Part shown: piece by piece, positions 23,662 through 31,971 of the stretch | Position numbering within the stretch: position 1 is the first letter of the stretch | How the letters are laid out: each line of letters begins with the position of its first letter | Assembly: GCA_017934525.1 (NCBI GenBank) | Contig: JAGBJJ010000021.1 | Location: 1-34,120 of the forward strand | DNA from: Prevotella sp. | Lineage (GTDB): Bacteria > Bacteroidota > Bacteroidia > Bacteroidales > Bacteroidaceae | Direction: 5' to 3' | DNA length: 34,120 nt | Translations under genes and position numbers: made by a program | Notes under the pieces: generated by a model | The model's database searches: none | The model's input: only the letters and a program-made list of their open reading frames with translations | What the model was told of the DNA's origin: nothing

Positions 23662-23702
23662 AAAAAAAGCGGTCTTATGCGTAGAAGAGCATAAGACCGC
23701 TT
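23662..23702 (-). terminator. Intrinsic terminator of the ytxH-holin-small protein operon
   Basis: GCGGTCTTATGC (23669-23680) and GCATAAGACCGC (23689-23700) are perfect complements, extended by AA/TT at the base, with an 8-nt loop. On the minus strand the stem runs into seven T (23668-23662), 22 nt after the stop at 23724. Confidence 0.85.
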
Positions 23703-23723
23703 CGTTCATGCGAAGTGCCCCGC

Positions 23724-23972
23724 CTATTTCCTCCGGCTGATAAGCTTCATGATACCCCCGTAGTTGCGCTTCAGCTTGCGGAATGTCATGATTGCGTCGA
23801 AAGCCGTTATGCCATAGCTTAACAGATTGGCCAGGTATTCGCCACGTGTCGCCTCTTCGCGTCGTACAAAGAGCGAGTTCCACGAAGAGCCGATAGTCTG
23901 GTTTTCTTTGTCGATGGCTTCTCTGATTTGCTCTTTCCGAAGCCTTATTTCTTCCAACGTGCGGTATGCCAT
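23724..23972 (-). CDS. Small helical protein of unknown function, 82 residues
   Basis: 82 residues, third gene of a minus-strand cluster, 6 nt after the holin-like gene. The N-terminal half is a charged helix (YRTLEEIRLRKEQIREAIDK), probably coiled coil. The C-terminal part (LLSYGITAFDAIMTFRKLKR) is amphipathic and ends in basic residues (MKLISRRK). There is no clear membrane segment or signal. It is often found beside YtxH and holin-like genes in Bacteroidota (from memory), so it may be a cytoplasmic or membrane-peripheral partner of that protein. I cannot name a family. Confidence 0.7.
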   Translation of the reverse strand: MAYRTLEEIRLRKEQIREAIDKENQTIGSSWNSLFVRREEATRGEYLANLLSYGITAFDAIMTFRKLKRNYGGIMKLISRRK

Positions 23973-23978
23973 AAGCCT

Positions 23979-24326
23979 TTATTCCATTAAGAGGTTTGCC
24001 AGGAAACTAACCAAGGGGCGCTCAATCCACGACTTGCGGAAGGTTATCACCACCAGGAGCAGCACCACGTGGATGCCGGCAACGGCGAAGAAAGCTCCCG
24101 TCTGCCCGATGAAGCCCGACAGCCAGCTTGCAATGCCCAGCGACACGAAGAGCAGCACGGCGATGACGAGCAGGAAGAGCACGATGGCCAGTGCGGCAGC
24201 GGTGAGCAGCCTCACCACTTTCTCGATGACGTCGAGCTTCACGTACTCCGTCTGCAGGCCCAAATAGCGCTTCAGCTGCTCTATGAGCTGGGCAATGGTC
24301 TCTACGTTCTTGTCGCTTGATAACAT
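23979..24326 (-). CDS. Phage-holin-family (YqjE-like) membrane protein
   Basis: 115 residues. A cytoplasmic N-terminal helix of ~38 residues (IAQLIEQLKRYLGLQTEYVK, then LDVIEKVVRLL) is followed by two hydrophobic segments (about 40-68 and 74-95). The C-terminus has a short basic stretch (FRKSWIERPLVSF). This is the layout of the putative 'phage holin family' (Phage_holin_3_6/YqjE), chromosomal proteins without phage context. Nothing nearby is phage-derived, so a lysis role is unlikely. It is the second gene after ytxH (43 nt), with 6 nt to the small helical gene. Confidence 0.8.
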   Translation of the reverse strand: MLSSDKNVETIAQLIEQLKRYLGLQTEYVKLDVIEKVVRLLTAAALAIVLFLLVIAVLLFVSLGIASWLSGFIGQTGAFFAVAGIHVVLLLVVITFRKSWIERPLVSFLANLLME

Positions 24327-24369
24327 GTAGATGCGCTTTTTTCAGTCGTTGCAGGCTGTCTGTGACATG

Positions 24370-24579
24370 CTATTCGGTCACCGTGTCTTCGATGTCGTCC
24401 ACCAGGTCGCTCACGTCTTTGCGGTTGAGCTTGATGTTATGCTTCTTCAGGAAGTCCTCCACGGTGTCGGTAATCTTTGCGCGTGTTTCGCTGCCCGTTT
24501 CAGGAGCCATCAGCAGTCCGAGGGCTGCGCCAGCGATAGCACCGCCCAGAAAAGCTCCAATGTAACCTAAACTCTTCAT
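24370..24579 (-). CDS. YtxH-domain protein
   Basis: 69 residues from ATG 24579. A longer frame to 24708 would pass through the -7 box at 24627-24634, so it is rejected. It begins with a Gly/Ala-rich membrane segment, SLGYIGAFLGGAIAGAALGL (3-22), followed directly by the YtxH hallmark LLMAPETGSETRAKI. A helical amphipathic tail (TVEDFLKKHNIKLNRKDVSD) ends with several acidic residues. YtxH proteins are stress-related, single-span membrane proteins of unknown mechanism. It is first in a three-gene minus-strand cluster. Confidence 0.85.
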   Translation of the reverse strand: MKSLGYIGAFLGGAIAGAALGLLMAPETGSETRAKITDTVEDFLKKHNIKLNRKDVSDLVDDIEDTVTE

Positions 24580-24626
24580 AATCTTTACATTTTTAGGGTT
24601 AATATATAATTGAAATGTTCTGACCG

Positions 24627-24634
24627 CAAAAATA
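24627..24634 (-). promoter_or_regulatory. Bacteroidota -7 box for the ytxH cluster
   Basis: TATTTTTG on the minus strand (24634-24627), 47 nt before the ytxH ATG. Confidence 0.6.
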
Positions 24635-24683
24635 CGAAATAATCTGGGAAATGCGTTAAAAATGCTGTCATTTTTTGTTAAAA

Positions 24684-24717
24684 GCATAACTTTTTGGCCA
24701 TTTAACAAAGTTTATGC
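24684..24717. promoter_or_regulatory. Inverted repeat between the divergent ytxH and SPOR promoters
   Basis: GCATAACTTT (24684-24693) and AAAGTTTATGC (24707-24717) are complementary apart from one bulged base, with a 13-nt centre containing TTGGCCA. It could be an operator for either gene; nothing shows which, if any. Confidence 0.35.
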
Positions 24718-24749
24718 ACCATTTTGGCCGCTGTTTCGTGTCTTTTTTG

Positions 24750-24757
24750 TAATTTCG
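24750..24757 (+). promoter_or_regulatory. Weak -7-like box for the SPOR lipoprotein gene
   Basis: TAATTTCG at 24750-24757 matches TAnnTTTG with one mismatch, 54 nt before the ATG at 24812. Confidence 0.4.
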
Positions 24758-24811
24758 CACTCAGAAAAGAAGTAACAAAGGATTAGAAACCAATTATAAT
24801 TTTTTGAAAGT

Positions 24812-25309
24812 ATGAAGAAGTATATTATCTTAAGTGCAGGTCTTTGCCTCGCCATGTCGTTTACAGGTTGCAAATCGAACGAAAGTGCTTATAAGAGAGC
24901 TTACGAGAAGGCTCAGGCTCAGGCTGCCCAGCAGACGGAGGCTCCAGCCCAGCAGGTCACTGAGACGCCGGTGGTGACGCCCGTGCAGACCCGTCCGGCC
25001 AATGACACCCGTGTGGTCGACAATGTTGACAACGTGGCAGTTCGTCAGGAGAAGGTCTCCATGGTCAACGGCGCCAGCCTGCGCGACTACAGCGTGGTGG
25101 TGGGTTCGTTCTCGGTCATCGCCAATGCCGAGGGCCTGCAGCAGCGCCTCAGGAATGCCGGCTACAACGCTCAGATTGTGAAGAACGAAGACCGCAACAT
25201 GTATCGTGTGGTGGCTTCCACCTTCGACAGCAAGTATGACGCTGTGCAGAGCCGCGACCAGCTGCGCGCCACTTATCCTGACGCCTGGCTGCTCTATTAT
25301 GCACGCTAA
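24812..25309 (+). CDS. SPOR-domain lipoprotein
   Basis: 165 residues. The signal MKKYIILSAGLCLAMSFTGC gives lipobox Cys20. A Gln/Ala/Pro/Thr-rich linker (about 30-70) follows, then a SPOR domain in about 90-165: LRDYSVVVGSFSVIANAEGL, QQRLRNAGYNAQIV and MYRVVASTFDSKYDA. SPOR domains bind denuded septal peptidoglycan, so a septum-located, lipid-anchored protein is likely. The gene is 18 nt upstream of ruvX, suggesting co-transcription, and is divergent from the ytxH cluster. Confidence 0.88.
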   Translation: MKKYIILSAGLCLAMSFTGCKSNESAYKRAYEKAQAQAAQQTEAPAQQVTETPVVTPVQTRPANDTRVVDNVDNVAVRQEKVSMVNGASLRDYSVVVGSFSVIANAEGLQQRLRNAGYNAQIVKNEDRNMYRVVASTFDSKYDAVQSRDQLRATYPDAWLLYYAR

Positions 25310-25327
25310 TCATCACCGCTGACTCAC

Positions 25328-25744
25328 TTGACACGGATATTGTCTATCGACTACGGGCGCAAGCGCACCGGACTGGCAGTCACCGATCCTCTGCAAATCA
25401 TTGCAGGAGGGTTGGCGACTGTAGCTACGTCTGAGCTCTTCGACTGGCTGCACGACTACATCAGTCGTGAGCCTGTGGAGCGTATCATCATCGGCGAGCC
25501 GCGTCAGCCCAACGGGCAGCCTAGCGAAAACCTGGCACGCGTGCAGCAGTTTGTCAACCGCTGGCGCCGGGCCGTTCCGCAGGTGCCGATAGAGTATTAT
25601 GACGAGCGCTTCACGTCAGTGCTGGCCCATCAGGCCATGATTGACGGCGGGCTAAAGAAGAAGGCGCGCCAGGATAAGGCCCTCGTCGACGAAATCAGTG
25701 CCACTATCATCCTGCAGGACTATATGCGCTCGCGCAAGCGGTAG
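25328..25744 (+). CDS. ruvX: RuvX/YqgF-family putative pre-16S rRNA nuclease (Holliday junction resolvase-like)
   Basis: 138 residues, typical of YqgF. It begins at TTG 25328; no ATG or GTG gives a complete N-terminus, and the first codons encode the family start (TRILSIDYGRKRTGLAVTDP). The RNase H-like active-site acidic residues sit in SIDYG, IIIGEP and YDERFTSVLAH. KKKARQDKALVDEISATIIL carries the C-terminal conserved Asp and Glu. E. coli YqgF matures the 16S rRNA 5' end; the resolvase function is by fold only. It is followed by a terminator before def. Confidence 0.93.
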   Translation: MTRILSIDYGRKRTGLAVTDPLQIIAGGLATVATSELFDWLHDYISREPVERIIIGEPRQPNGQPSENLARVQQFVNRWRRAVPQVPIEYYDERFTSVLAHQAMIDGGLKKKARQDKALVDEISATIILQDYMRSRKR

Positions 25745-25775
25745 GCTTGGGGTGAGGCACACAGCCAAAACACAC

Positions 25776-25859
25776 AGAGCCTGAGCAAGCGCAGGCTCTC
25801 TTAACAAGAAGGAGTAACCAAAAACAAAGGGCACCCACGCTTGTCGGGGCTCTTTTTCA
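25776..25859 (+). terminator. Hairpin pair and intrinsic terminator between ruvX and def
   Basis: First hairpin AGAGCCTG (25776-25783) / CAGGCTCT (25792-25799), with no T-run. Second hairpin AAAGGGC (25826-25832) / GCTCTTT (25849-25855) with CCC/GGG inside, followed by Ts. The second is the likely terminator of the SPOR-ruvX transcript. Confidence 0.6.
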
Positions 25860-25886
25860 CGTCTCATTATCTGTGAGGACAACAAC

Positions 25887-26447
25887 ATGATTTTACCTAT
25901 TTATATCTACGGGCAGCCGGTGTTGCGTAAGGTTGCCGACGACATCACACCTGATTACCCTGGTCTGGAGCAACTCATTGCAGACATGTGGGAGACGCTG
26001 GCCGAGTCGGAGGGCATAGGCCTGGCAGCCCCCCAGATAGGGAAAGCCATACGTCTGGTGGTCATCGACCTCGACCCGCTGGCCGAAGACCTGCCTGAAT
26101 ATAAAGACTTCCGCCGCGTCTATATTAACCCCCATATCGTGGAGTTTGACGATACGCAGACCGACAGTTCGGAGGAAGGGTGCCTTTCTCTGCCGGCTAT
26201 CCACGAGAAGGTGGTGCGCCCCACACGCATCCACGTGAAGTGGCAGGATGAGCAGTTTCAGCCCCACGACGAATGGGTCAGCGGCTATCTGGCCCGTGTG
26301 ATGCAGCATGAGTTCGACCATCTCGATGGTCACATGTTTATCGACCGTATCTCGCCGCTGCGCCGCCAGCTCATCAAGAGCAAGCTGCGTGCCCTCACGC
26401 AGGGCAACTATCGCTGCGGCTATCGTACCAAGCCTGTGAGAAGATGA
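25887..26447 (+). CDS. def: Peptide deformylase
   Basis: 186 residues, as usual. It removes the formyl group from nascent N-terminal fMet. The three family motifs are complete: [10 protein letters not shown] (43-52), EEGCLSLP (97-103, metal-ligand Cys99) and QHEFDHLDG (His141 and His145 ligands, catalytic Glu142). The enzyme is a cytoplasmic Fe2+ or Zn2+ metalloprotein. The TPR gene starts 10 nt after its stop, so they are probably one transcript. I see no clear -7 box between the upstream terminator and the ATG. Confidence 0.96.
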   Translation: MILPIYIYGQPVLRKVADDITPDYPGLEQLIADMWETLAESEGIGLAAPQIGKAIRLVVIDLDPLAEDLPEYKDFRRVYINPHIVEFDDTQTDSSEEGCLSLPAIHEKVVRPTRIHVKWQDEQFQPHDEWVSGYLARVMQHEFDHLDGHMFIDRISPLRRQLIKSKLRALTQGNYRCGYRTKPVRR

Positions 26448-26457
26448 TGTTGTGAGA

Positions 26458-28473
26458 ATGTGGAAACGAAGAGAGATATGCAATCGTCGGCAGTGTCATA
26501 GACAGAGCGTGTGGCGGCAAAGGCTTCTACCCCTGCTTGTGACGCTCTGCCTGTCGATGGGCTCCACTTTCGCACAGCTGAACACCGACCGCCTGATAAC
26601 CATCGGCCGGTCGGCGCTTTACTATGAGGACTATGTGCTCTCAATCCAGTATTTCAACCAGGCCATCACCGCCAAACCTTACTTATACGAGCCGTGGTTC
26701 TTCAGAGCCGTGGCGAAATATTATCTCGACGACTATGCCGGGGCCGAGAGCGACTGTTCGGAAGCCCTGCAGCGCAATCCCTATGTGGTGAGCATCTACG
26801 AGTTGCGCGGGCTGACACGCATCCAGCTGAAAAAGTACGAGCCGGCCATTGCCGACTATTCGCGTGCATTAAAGTACGACCCCGAGAACCGCAACCTGTG
26901 GCACAACCGTGTGCTCTGCCGCATACAGGCCGAACAATATCCGGAAGCCCTGGCCGAGCTTGACACCATGCTGACACGCTGGAGCACCTATGCCCGGGCC
27001 TACTCCATGCGGGCCGACATCTACATGCAGCAGAAAGACACCACCATGGCCCTGCAGGCCCTGCAGCAGAGCATCGACATCGACCCCTACGACGGGCAGA
27101 CATGGGCTGCGCGCTCTGTCATCAGTCTGGCGCGCGAACAGTGGAGTGAAGCCGAGGATGCGCTCGACCATGCCATCCACCTGATGCCCAAACATGGCGG
27201 ATGCTATATCAACAGGGCCTTGGCTCGCTACAACCAGAATAATCTGCGTGGGGCCATGGCCGATTACGACACGGCTCTTGATCTGGAGCCAAACAATTTT
27301 CTGGGACATTACAACCGCGGTCTGCTTCGTGCCCAGGTGGGCGATGACAACCGCGCCATCACCGATTTCGACTTCGTGCTGCGACTGGAGCCAGACAACA
27401 TGCTGGCCCTCTTCAACCGTGCCGTGCTGCTCGACAAGACAGGTGACCTGCGCGGCGCCATACGTGACTATTCGAAGGTCATCAATGAGTTTCCTAATTT
27501 CTGGACTGGACTGCAGTACCGCGCTGCTTGCTATCGGCGTCTGGGTATGACGAAACAGGCAGAGCGCGACGAGTTCACCGTCTATAAGGCGCAGCTCTAC
27601 AAGCATCTCTTCGGCACTCAGCCGCGCCTGAAGCCCAACCAGATACGAAAGCGAAGCGACGAAGACCTCGATAAGTACAACCAGCTGGTGGTGGAAGACG
27701 AGCAGGACAGCGAGCTGGAGTATCAGAACGAGTATCGCGGACGGGTGCAGAACCATAAGGTCGACGTAGAGCTGCAGCCCATGTTTGCGCTCACCTTCGA
27801 GCCCGCCCACAGCGAAGTGCGCTCTAACGTGACCTTCGACCGCGGCGTCGAGGCCCTCAGCCGGCAGTTGCACACGCGCGTATATATAAGTAATGTGCAT
27901 GCTTCGCTGGGCACCACCGTCACCGACACTTACTTCCACTACATCGACTCGCTCTCGAAAGGCATAAGCCAGTCGCGCGTCACGGCCGATGCCACCCAGC
28001 AGCTGCTCCTCAGAGCCATTGCCTACTCAGTCATACAAGACTACGAATCGGCCATCGACGACCTGTCTACCTACCTGCTCATCGACTCCACGTCGGTAGT
28101 GGCTCTGTGGCAAAGGGCCGTATGCCAGTCGCGCATCAACCAGTTTCAGGCCAGCGAAGGCACCAATATCGAGCTGAAGACCGCCAATGTGCTGGCCGAT
28201 TTGAACCACGCACTGGCCATTGACGGTCAGAACGTCTATCTGCTATACAACCGCGGCAACCTCTATGCCATGCGCAAAGAGTATGAGCGCGCCGTGGCCG
28301 ACTATACGGCGGCCTTGCAGTTGGACCCCGCCATGGCCGAGGCTTACTACAACCGCGGCCTCTGCCATATTTACATGCAGCAGACGGCCGAAGGCATTGC
28401 CGACCTGAGCAAAGCAGGCGAGCTGGGGCTCTATACAGCTTATAGCATCATCAAGAGATACCGTAAAACATAA
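26458..28473 (+). CDS. Exported tetratricopeptide-repeat protein
   Basis: 671 residues from ATG 26458; a GTG two codons earlier is also possible. A basic N-terminus (WKRREICNRRQCHRQ) precedes a hydrophobic stretch, RLLPLLVTLCLSMGSTFAQ, that looks like a signal peptide with cleavage after AQ. About seven or eight 34-residue TPR units follow (for example AIADYSRALKYDPENRNLWH, YPEALAELDTMLTRWSTYAR, GAMADYDTALDLEPNNFLGH). Then comes an interrupting non-TPR region (about 375-505, with YQNEYRGRVQNHKVDVELQP), and more TPRs run to the end. It is a periplasmic scaffold by inference. A TPR gene is commonly found here between def and thrS in Bacteroidales. The EcsC-TerB gene is 20 nt downstream. Confidence 0.88.
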   Translation: MWKRREICNRRQCHRQSVWRQRLLPLLVTLCLSMGSTFAQLNTDRLITIGRSALYYEDYVLSIQYFNQAITAKPYLYEPWFFRAVAKYYLDDYAGAESDCSEALQRNPYVVSIYELRGLTRIQLKKYEPAIADYSRALKYDPENRNLWHNRVLCRIQAEQYPEALAELDTMLTRWSTYARAYSMRADIYMQQKDTTMALQALQQSIDIDPYDGQTWAARSVISLAREQWSEAEDALDHAIHLMPKHGGCYINRALARYNQNNLRGAMADYDTALDLEPNNFLGHYNRGLLRAQVGDDNRAITDFDFVLRLEPDNMLALFNRAVLLDKTGDLRGAIRDYSKVINEFPNFWTGLQYRAACYRRLGMTKQAERDEFTVYKAQLYKHLFGTQPRLKPNQIRKRSDEDLDKYNQLVVEDEQDSELEYQNEYRGRVQNHKVDVELQPMFALTFEPAHSEVRSNVTFDRGVEALSRQLHTRVYISNVHASLGTTVTDTYFHYIDSLSKGISQSRVTADATQQLLLRAIAYSVIQDYESAIDDLSTYLLIDSTSVVALWQRAVCQSRINQFQASEGTNIELKTANVLADLNHALAIDGQNVYLLYNRGNLYAMRKEYERAVADYTAALQLDPAMAEAYYNRGLCHIYMQQTAEGIADLSKAGELGLYTAYSIIKRYRKT

Positions 28474-28493
28474 AAACAAAAGTAACCGACTCT

Positions 28494-29666
28494 ATGAACA
28501 ACGAAGCATTGATATGGAACAAAATCCTCAGCGCCGTGCTTAAGATGCCGGGCGTGAAGGTAGACCGCGTGGCTTTTCTGCAGAAAGAACTGAAGCCCTA
28601 CTGCAGCGCATCGAAACTTGAGATGCTTACTAACGTGCGACCCTATACCATCGTCGACGATAAAGTCATTGACCGTGTGGCCGGGTCGGTCATCAAGCGA
28701 CACACAGCCATGGCAACCACCGCTTCTGCCATTGCCGGACTGCCTGGCGGTCTGGCCATGGCAGCCACCATACCCGGCGACATTAGCCAATACTATTTCC
28801 ATGTCGTGGTGCTCTCGCAGAAGCTGGCCTATCTCTACGGGTTCCCCGACTTCTGCGATGAGGAAGGCGAGCTGGGCGACATGACCGGCGACCTGCTCAC
28901 CATCTTCATGGGCTCCATGATGGGGGCGAAGGTGGCCGACCAGGGCATCAGCGAACTGGCCAAGGGCATGGCCAAATCGGCTGTCGGCCGTCTGCCGCGT
29001 GTGGCCATCACCAAAGTGGCCGTCTACCCCGTGGCAAGCAAGGTGGCGCAGATGGCTGGCCTGAAGCTCACCAAGGAAGGATTCGCCAAGGGTCTGGGCA
29101 AGTTTATCCCCATTGCCGGCGGCCTCTTCTCGGGTAGTCTCACGCTGTTCACCTTCACCCCAGGCGCCCGCAGGCTGCAGAAGCGGCTGAAGGCGCAGAA
29201 GATGCACTTCAACGACGGCGACATCGCTGCGCTGGAGTATAACAACATCAAGGCCTCGTTCGTGAAGGCCGAGCAGAGCGAGGGGCGTCCGACCGACAAG
29301 CAGCGGGCCGTCATCGAGGCCATGATCAACATGGCCAACATCAACGGCAGTGTGTCGGCAGAGAAATACCATGTCATTGAGCAGAAAGTGGCAGAGTCAG
29401 ACCTGTCTGACGACGACAAGCTTGACTTGCTGGGCAACGTGGGAACCGAGGAAAGTCGTGAGACCGACTTCAACTACGAGCTCGACTACGACCTGCTGGC
29501 CTGCGACCCCGATTATGCCGCCGAGGCCCTCCAGGCCATGCTCGACGTGGCCAAGGCCGATGGCGGGCAGCTCAATATGGCTGAGCGTATGTACCTCACC
29601 ATGGCGGCTAAGACGCTTGGCATATCCAAAGATGATCTCGGCGCCATCATGTCGGATGCCGACTGA
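28494..29666 (+). CDS. EcsC-like and TerB-like two-domain protein
   Basis: 390 residues without a signal peptide. The first ~210 residues carry Gly/Ala-rich, membrane-prone segments in the style of the EcsC family: TTASAIAGLPGGLAMAATIP, GDISQYYFHVVVLSQKLAYL and FIPIAGGLFSGSLTLFTFTP, with AKVADQGISELAKGMAKSAV between. From about 255 the protein is soluble and acidic, and KQRAVIEAMINMANINGSVS with ALQAMLDVAKADGGQLNMAE resembles the paired helix-Asp-rich units of TerB/DjlA-type domains. EcsC is linked to exoprotease production in B. subtilis with unclear chemistry, and TerB to metal/tellurite responses. Function here unknown. Next is thrS, with its own promoter. Confidence 0.65.
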   Translation: MNNEALIWNKILSAVLKMPGVKVDRVAFLQKELKPYCSASKLEMLTNVRPYTIVDDKVIDRVAGSVIKRHTAMATTASAIAGLPGGLAMAATIPGDISQYYFHVVVLSQKLAYLYGFPDFCDEEGELGDMTGDLLTIFMGSMMGAKVADQGISELAKGMAKSAVGRLPRVAITKVAVYPVASKVAQMAGLKLTKEGFAKGLGKFIPIAGGLFSGSLTLFTFTPGARRLQKRLKAQKMHFNDGDIAALEYNNIKASFVKAEQSEGRPTDKQRAVIEAMINMANINGSVSAEKYHVIEQKVAESDLSDDDKLDLLGNVGTEESRETDFNYELDYDLLACDPDYAAEALQAMLDVAKADGGQLNMAERMYLTMAAKTLGISKDDLGAIMSDAD

Positions 29667-29768
29667 CACCCTCTGTCCTCTGTGGCTGATGCATGGGAAA
29701 AAAGAGCCAAAGCGCTGCCGACATGGAAAAATCATGCGTAATTATGCTTTTGTTAGGAAAATATGTTG

Positions 29769-29776
29769 TAACTTTG
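29769..29776 (+). promoter_or_regulatory. Bacteroidota -7 box for thrS
   Basis: TAACTTTG at 29769-29776, 31 nt before the thrS ATG at 29808. The 5' part of the gap (29667-29748) holds nothing else I recognise. Confidence 0.7.
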
Positions 29777-29807
29777 CACACGATAAACTTTAACATATAT
29801 TGTAAAT

Positions 29808-31751
29808 ATGATCAACATTACATTTCCAGACGGCTCTGTTCGCTCGTATGAGCAGGGCGTCACTGGACTTCAGATTGCCGAGAGTATCTCGCCGGCTCTG
29901 GCGCGCAGCGTGCTTTGCTGCGGAGTGAACGGCGAAACAGTAGAGCTGAACCGTCCCATCAACGAGGATGCCAAGTTCGAGCTCTACAAGTGGGACGACG
30001 AGCAGGGCAAGCATACCTTCTGGCACACATCGGCTCATCTTCTGGCCGAGGCCCTGAAGGAGCTCTATCCCGGCATCCAGTTTGGTTTCGGCCCGGCCGT
30101 GGAGAGCGGATTCTTCTACGATGTGCTGCTGCCTGGCGGCGAGAGCATCAAGGAAAGCGACTTCCCCAAGATTGAGCAGAAAATGAAAGAACTCGCTTCG
30201 AAGAAGGAGCCTGTGGTGCGCCGTGAGGTGGCCAAGGCCGACGCTCTGAAGGAGTTTGCTGCCGACGGACAGACCTACAAGTGCGAGCACATCGACCAGG
30301 ATCTTGAAGACGGCACAATCACAACCTATACGCAAGGCAACTTCACCGACCTCTGCCGCGGTCCTCACCTGGTAGATACGGGCGAGATTAAAGCCATCAA
30401 GCTGACCAGTGTGGCCGGAGCGTTCTGGCGTGGCGATGCCACCCGTGAGCAGATGCAGCGCCTCTACGGCATCACGTTCCCCAAGAAGAAGATGCTCGAC
30501 GAGTATCTGGTCATGCTTGAGGAGGCAAAGAAACGCGACCACCGTAAGATAGGCAAGGAGATGGAGCTCTTCATGTTCTCCGACAAGGTGGGCAAGGGCC
30601 TGCCCATCTGGTTGCCGAAAGGCACTGAGCTTCGTCTGCGTCTGCAGGACCACCTGCGCAAGGTGCAGAAGCGTTTTGGCTATCAGGAGGTCATCACGCC
30701 GCATATCGGTTCAAAGAATCTCTATGTCACCAGCGGCCACTATGCCCACTACGGCAAAGACTCGTTCCAGCCCATTCACACGCCCGAGGAGGACGAGGAA
30801 TACATGCTGAAGCCGATGAACTGTCCGCACCACTGTGAGATATTCGCATGGAAGCCGCGCTCCTACCGCGACCTGCCCCTGCGCATCGCAGAGTTCGGCA
30901 CGGTCTATCGCTACGAGCAGAGCGGCGAGCTGCACGGCCTGACGCGCGTGCGCTCGTTCACCCAAGACGATGCCCATATCTTCTGTCGTCCCGACCAGGT
31001 GAAGCAGGAGTTTCTCAACGTGATGGACATCATAGGCATTGTGCTGTCGGCATTCGGCTTCAACTTCGAAGCACAGATCTCGCTCCGCGACCCCAACGAC
31101 CACGAGAAGTATGTGGGCTCTGACGAAGACTGGGCTTTGGCCGAGGCTGCCATCGTGGAGGCCTGCCGCGAGAAAGGACTGCCTGCCAAGGTGGAGTATG
31201 GCGAAGCCGCTTTCTATGGTCCTAAGCTCGACTTCATGATCAAGGATGCCATTGGCCGTCGCTGGCAGCTGGGCACCATTCAGGTAGACTACAACCTGCC
31301 GAAGCGCTTCCAGCTGGAGTACACCGACGAGGACAACACCAAAAAGACCCCCGTCATGGTCCACCGTGCTCCCTTCGGTTCGATGGAGCGTTTCACGGCC
31401 GTGCTCATCGAGCACACCAGCGGTCATTTCCCCCTCTGGCTCACGCCTGACCAGGTGGCCATTCTGCCGCTGTCGGAGAAGTACAACGACTATGCCAAGA
31501 AGGTGGCGAAGGAGTTCGACCTGCAGGGTGTGCGTGCCAATATCGACCTGCGCAATGAGAAGCTGGGGCGCAAGATTCGTGACAACGAGCTGAAGCGCAT
31601 TCCCTACATGGTCATCGTCGGTGAGAAGGAAGAGGCTGAGGGACTCGTCTCCATGCGTCAGCAGGGCGGTGGCGAGCAGGCCACAATGACCATTCAGGAG
31701 TTTATCGATAAGATTAACGCCGAGGTGGCCGAGCAGACGAAGGAGTTCTGA
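29808..31751 (+). CDS. thrS: Threonyl-tRNA synthetase
   Basis: 647 residues, full length. TGS domain 1-60 ([20 protein letters not shown]). The editing (SAD) domain has [11 protein letters not shown] and, near 181-185, CRGPH. The class II catalytic core from about 270 has [20 protein letters not shown], the zinc-site Cys in [14 protein letters not shown], motif 2 ([20 protein letters not shown], then DDAHIFC) and motif 3 ([18 protein letters not shown]). The anticodon-binding domain at about 540-640 starts [20 protein letters not shown]. It charges tRNA-Thr. A terminator at 31786-31832 ends the transcript before infC. Confidence 0.97.
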   Translation: MINITFPDGSVRSYEQGVTGLQIAESISPALARSVLCCGVNGETVELNRPINEDAKFELYKWDDEQGKHTFWHTSAHLLAEALKELYPGIQFGFGPAVESGFFYDVLLPGGESIKESDFPKIEQKMKELASKKEPVVRREVAKADALKEFAADGQTYKCEHIDQDLEDGTITTYTQGNFTDLCRGPHLVDTGEIKAIKLTSVAGAFWRGDATREQMQRLYGITFPKKKMLDEYLVMLEEAKKRDHRKIGKEMELFMFSDKVGKGLPIWLPKGTELRLRLQDHLRKVQKRFGYQEVITPHIGSKNLYVTSGHYAHYGKDSFQPIHTPEEDEEYMLKPMNCPHHCEIFAWKPRSYRDLPLRIAEFGTVYRYEQSGELHGLTRVRSFTQDDAHIFCRPDQVKQEFLNVMDIIGIVLSAFGFNFEAQISLRDPNDHEKYVGSDEDWALAEAAIVEACREKGLPAKVEYGEAAFYGPKLDFMIKDAIGRRWQLGTIQVDYNLPKRFQLEYTDEDNTKKTPVMVHRAPFGSMERFTAVLIEHTSGHFPLWLTPDQVAILPLSEKYNDYAKKVAKEFDLQGVRANIDLRNEKLGRKIRDNELKRIPYMVIVGEKEEAEGLVSMRQQGGGEQATMTIQEFIDKINAEVAEQTKEF

Positions 31752-31785
31752 CGGACCATTGCCGCAAGGCAGAAGAAATAAAGAA

Positions 31786-31832
31786 GAGGCTGAGAAACTG
31801 TCTGTGCAGAGAATCCCGGCCTCTCTTTTTTC
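31786..31832 (+). terminator. Terminator after thrS
   Basis: AGAGGC (31786-31791) pairs with GCCTCT (31820-31825) across a 28-nt loop, then CTTTTTT. Confidence 0.6.
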
Positions 31833-31938
31833 CCGCTGCCATGCAACATGCAACCGGAAGGCAAAGCATAGAAGTTAAAAAAATATAACGCGTAAAAATA
31901 AAAGCTACATAACTAAGTTCTAACTCCCAACTTTTTAG

Positions 31939-31946
31939 TAACTTTG
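31939..31946 (+). promoter_or_regulatory. Bacteroidota -7 box for infC-rpmI-rplT
   Basis: TAACTTTG at 31939-31946, 25 nt before the infC ATG, giving a short leader of about 20 nt. Confidence 0.7.
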
Positions 31947-31971
31947 CAGCCGATTTTGATAAAATAGCTGA

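Noticed and set aside
23543..23740. 65-codon plus-strand frame in the hairpin-rich intergenic region
   Set aside because: It crosses three hairpins, two of them terminators on the same strand, and enters the end of the minus-strand gene.
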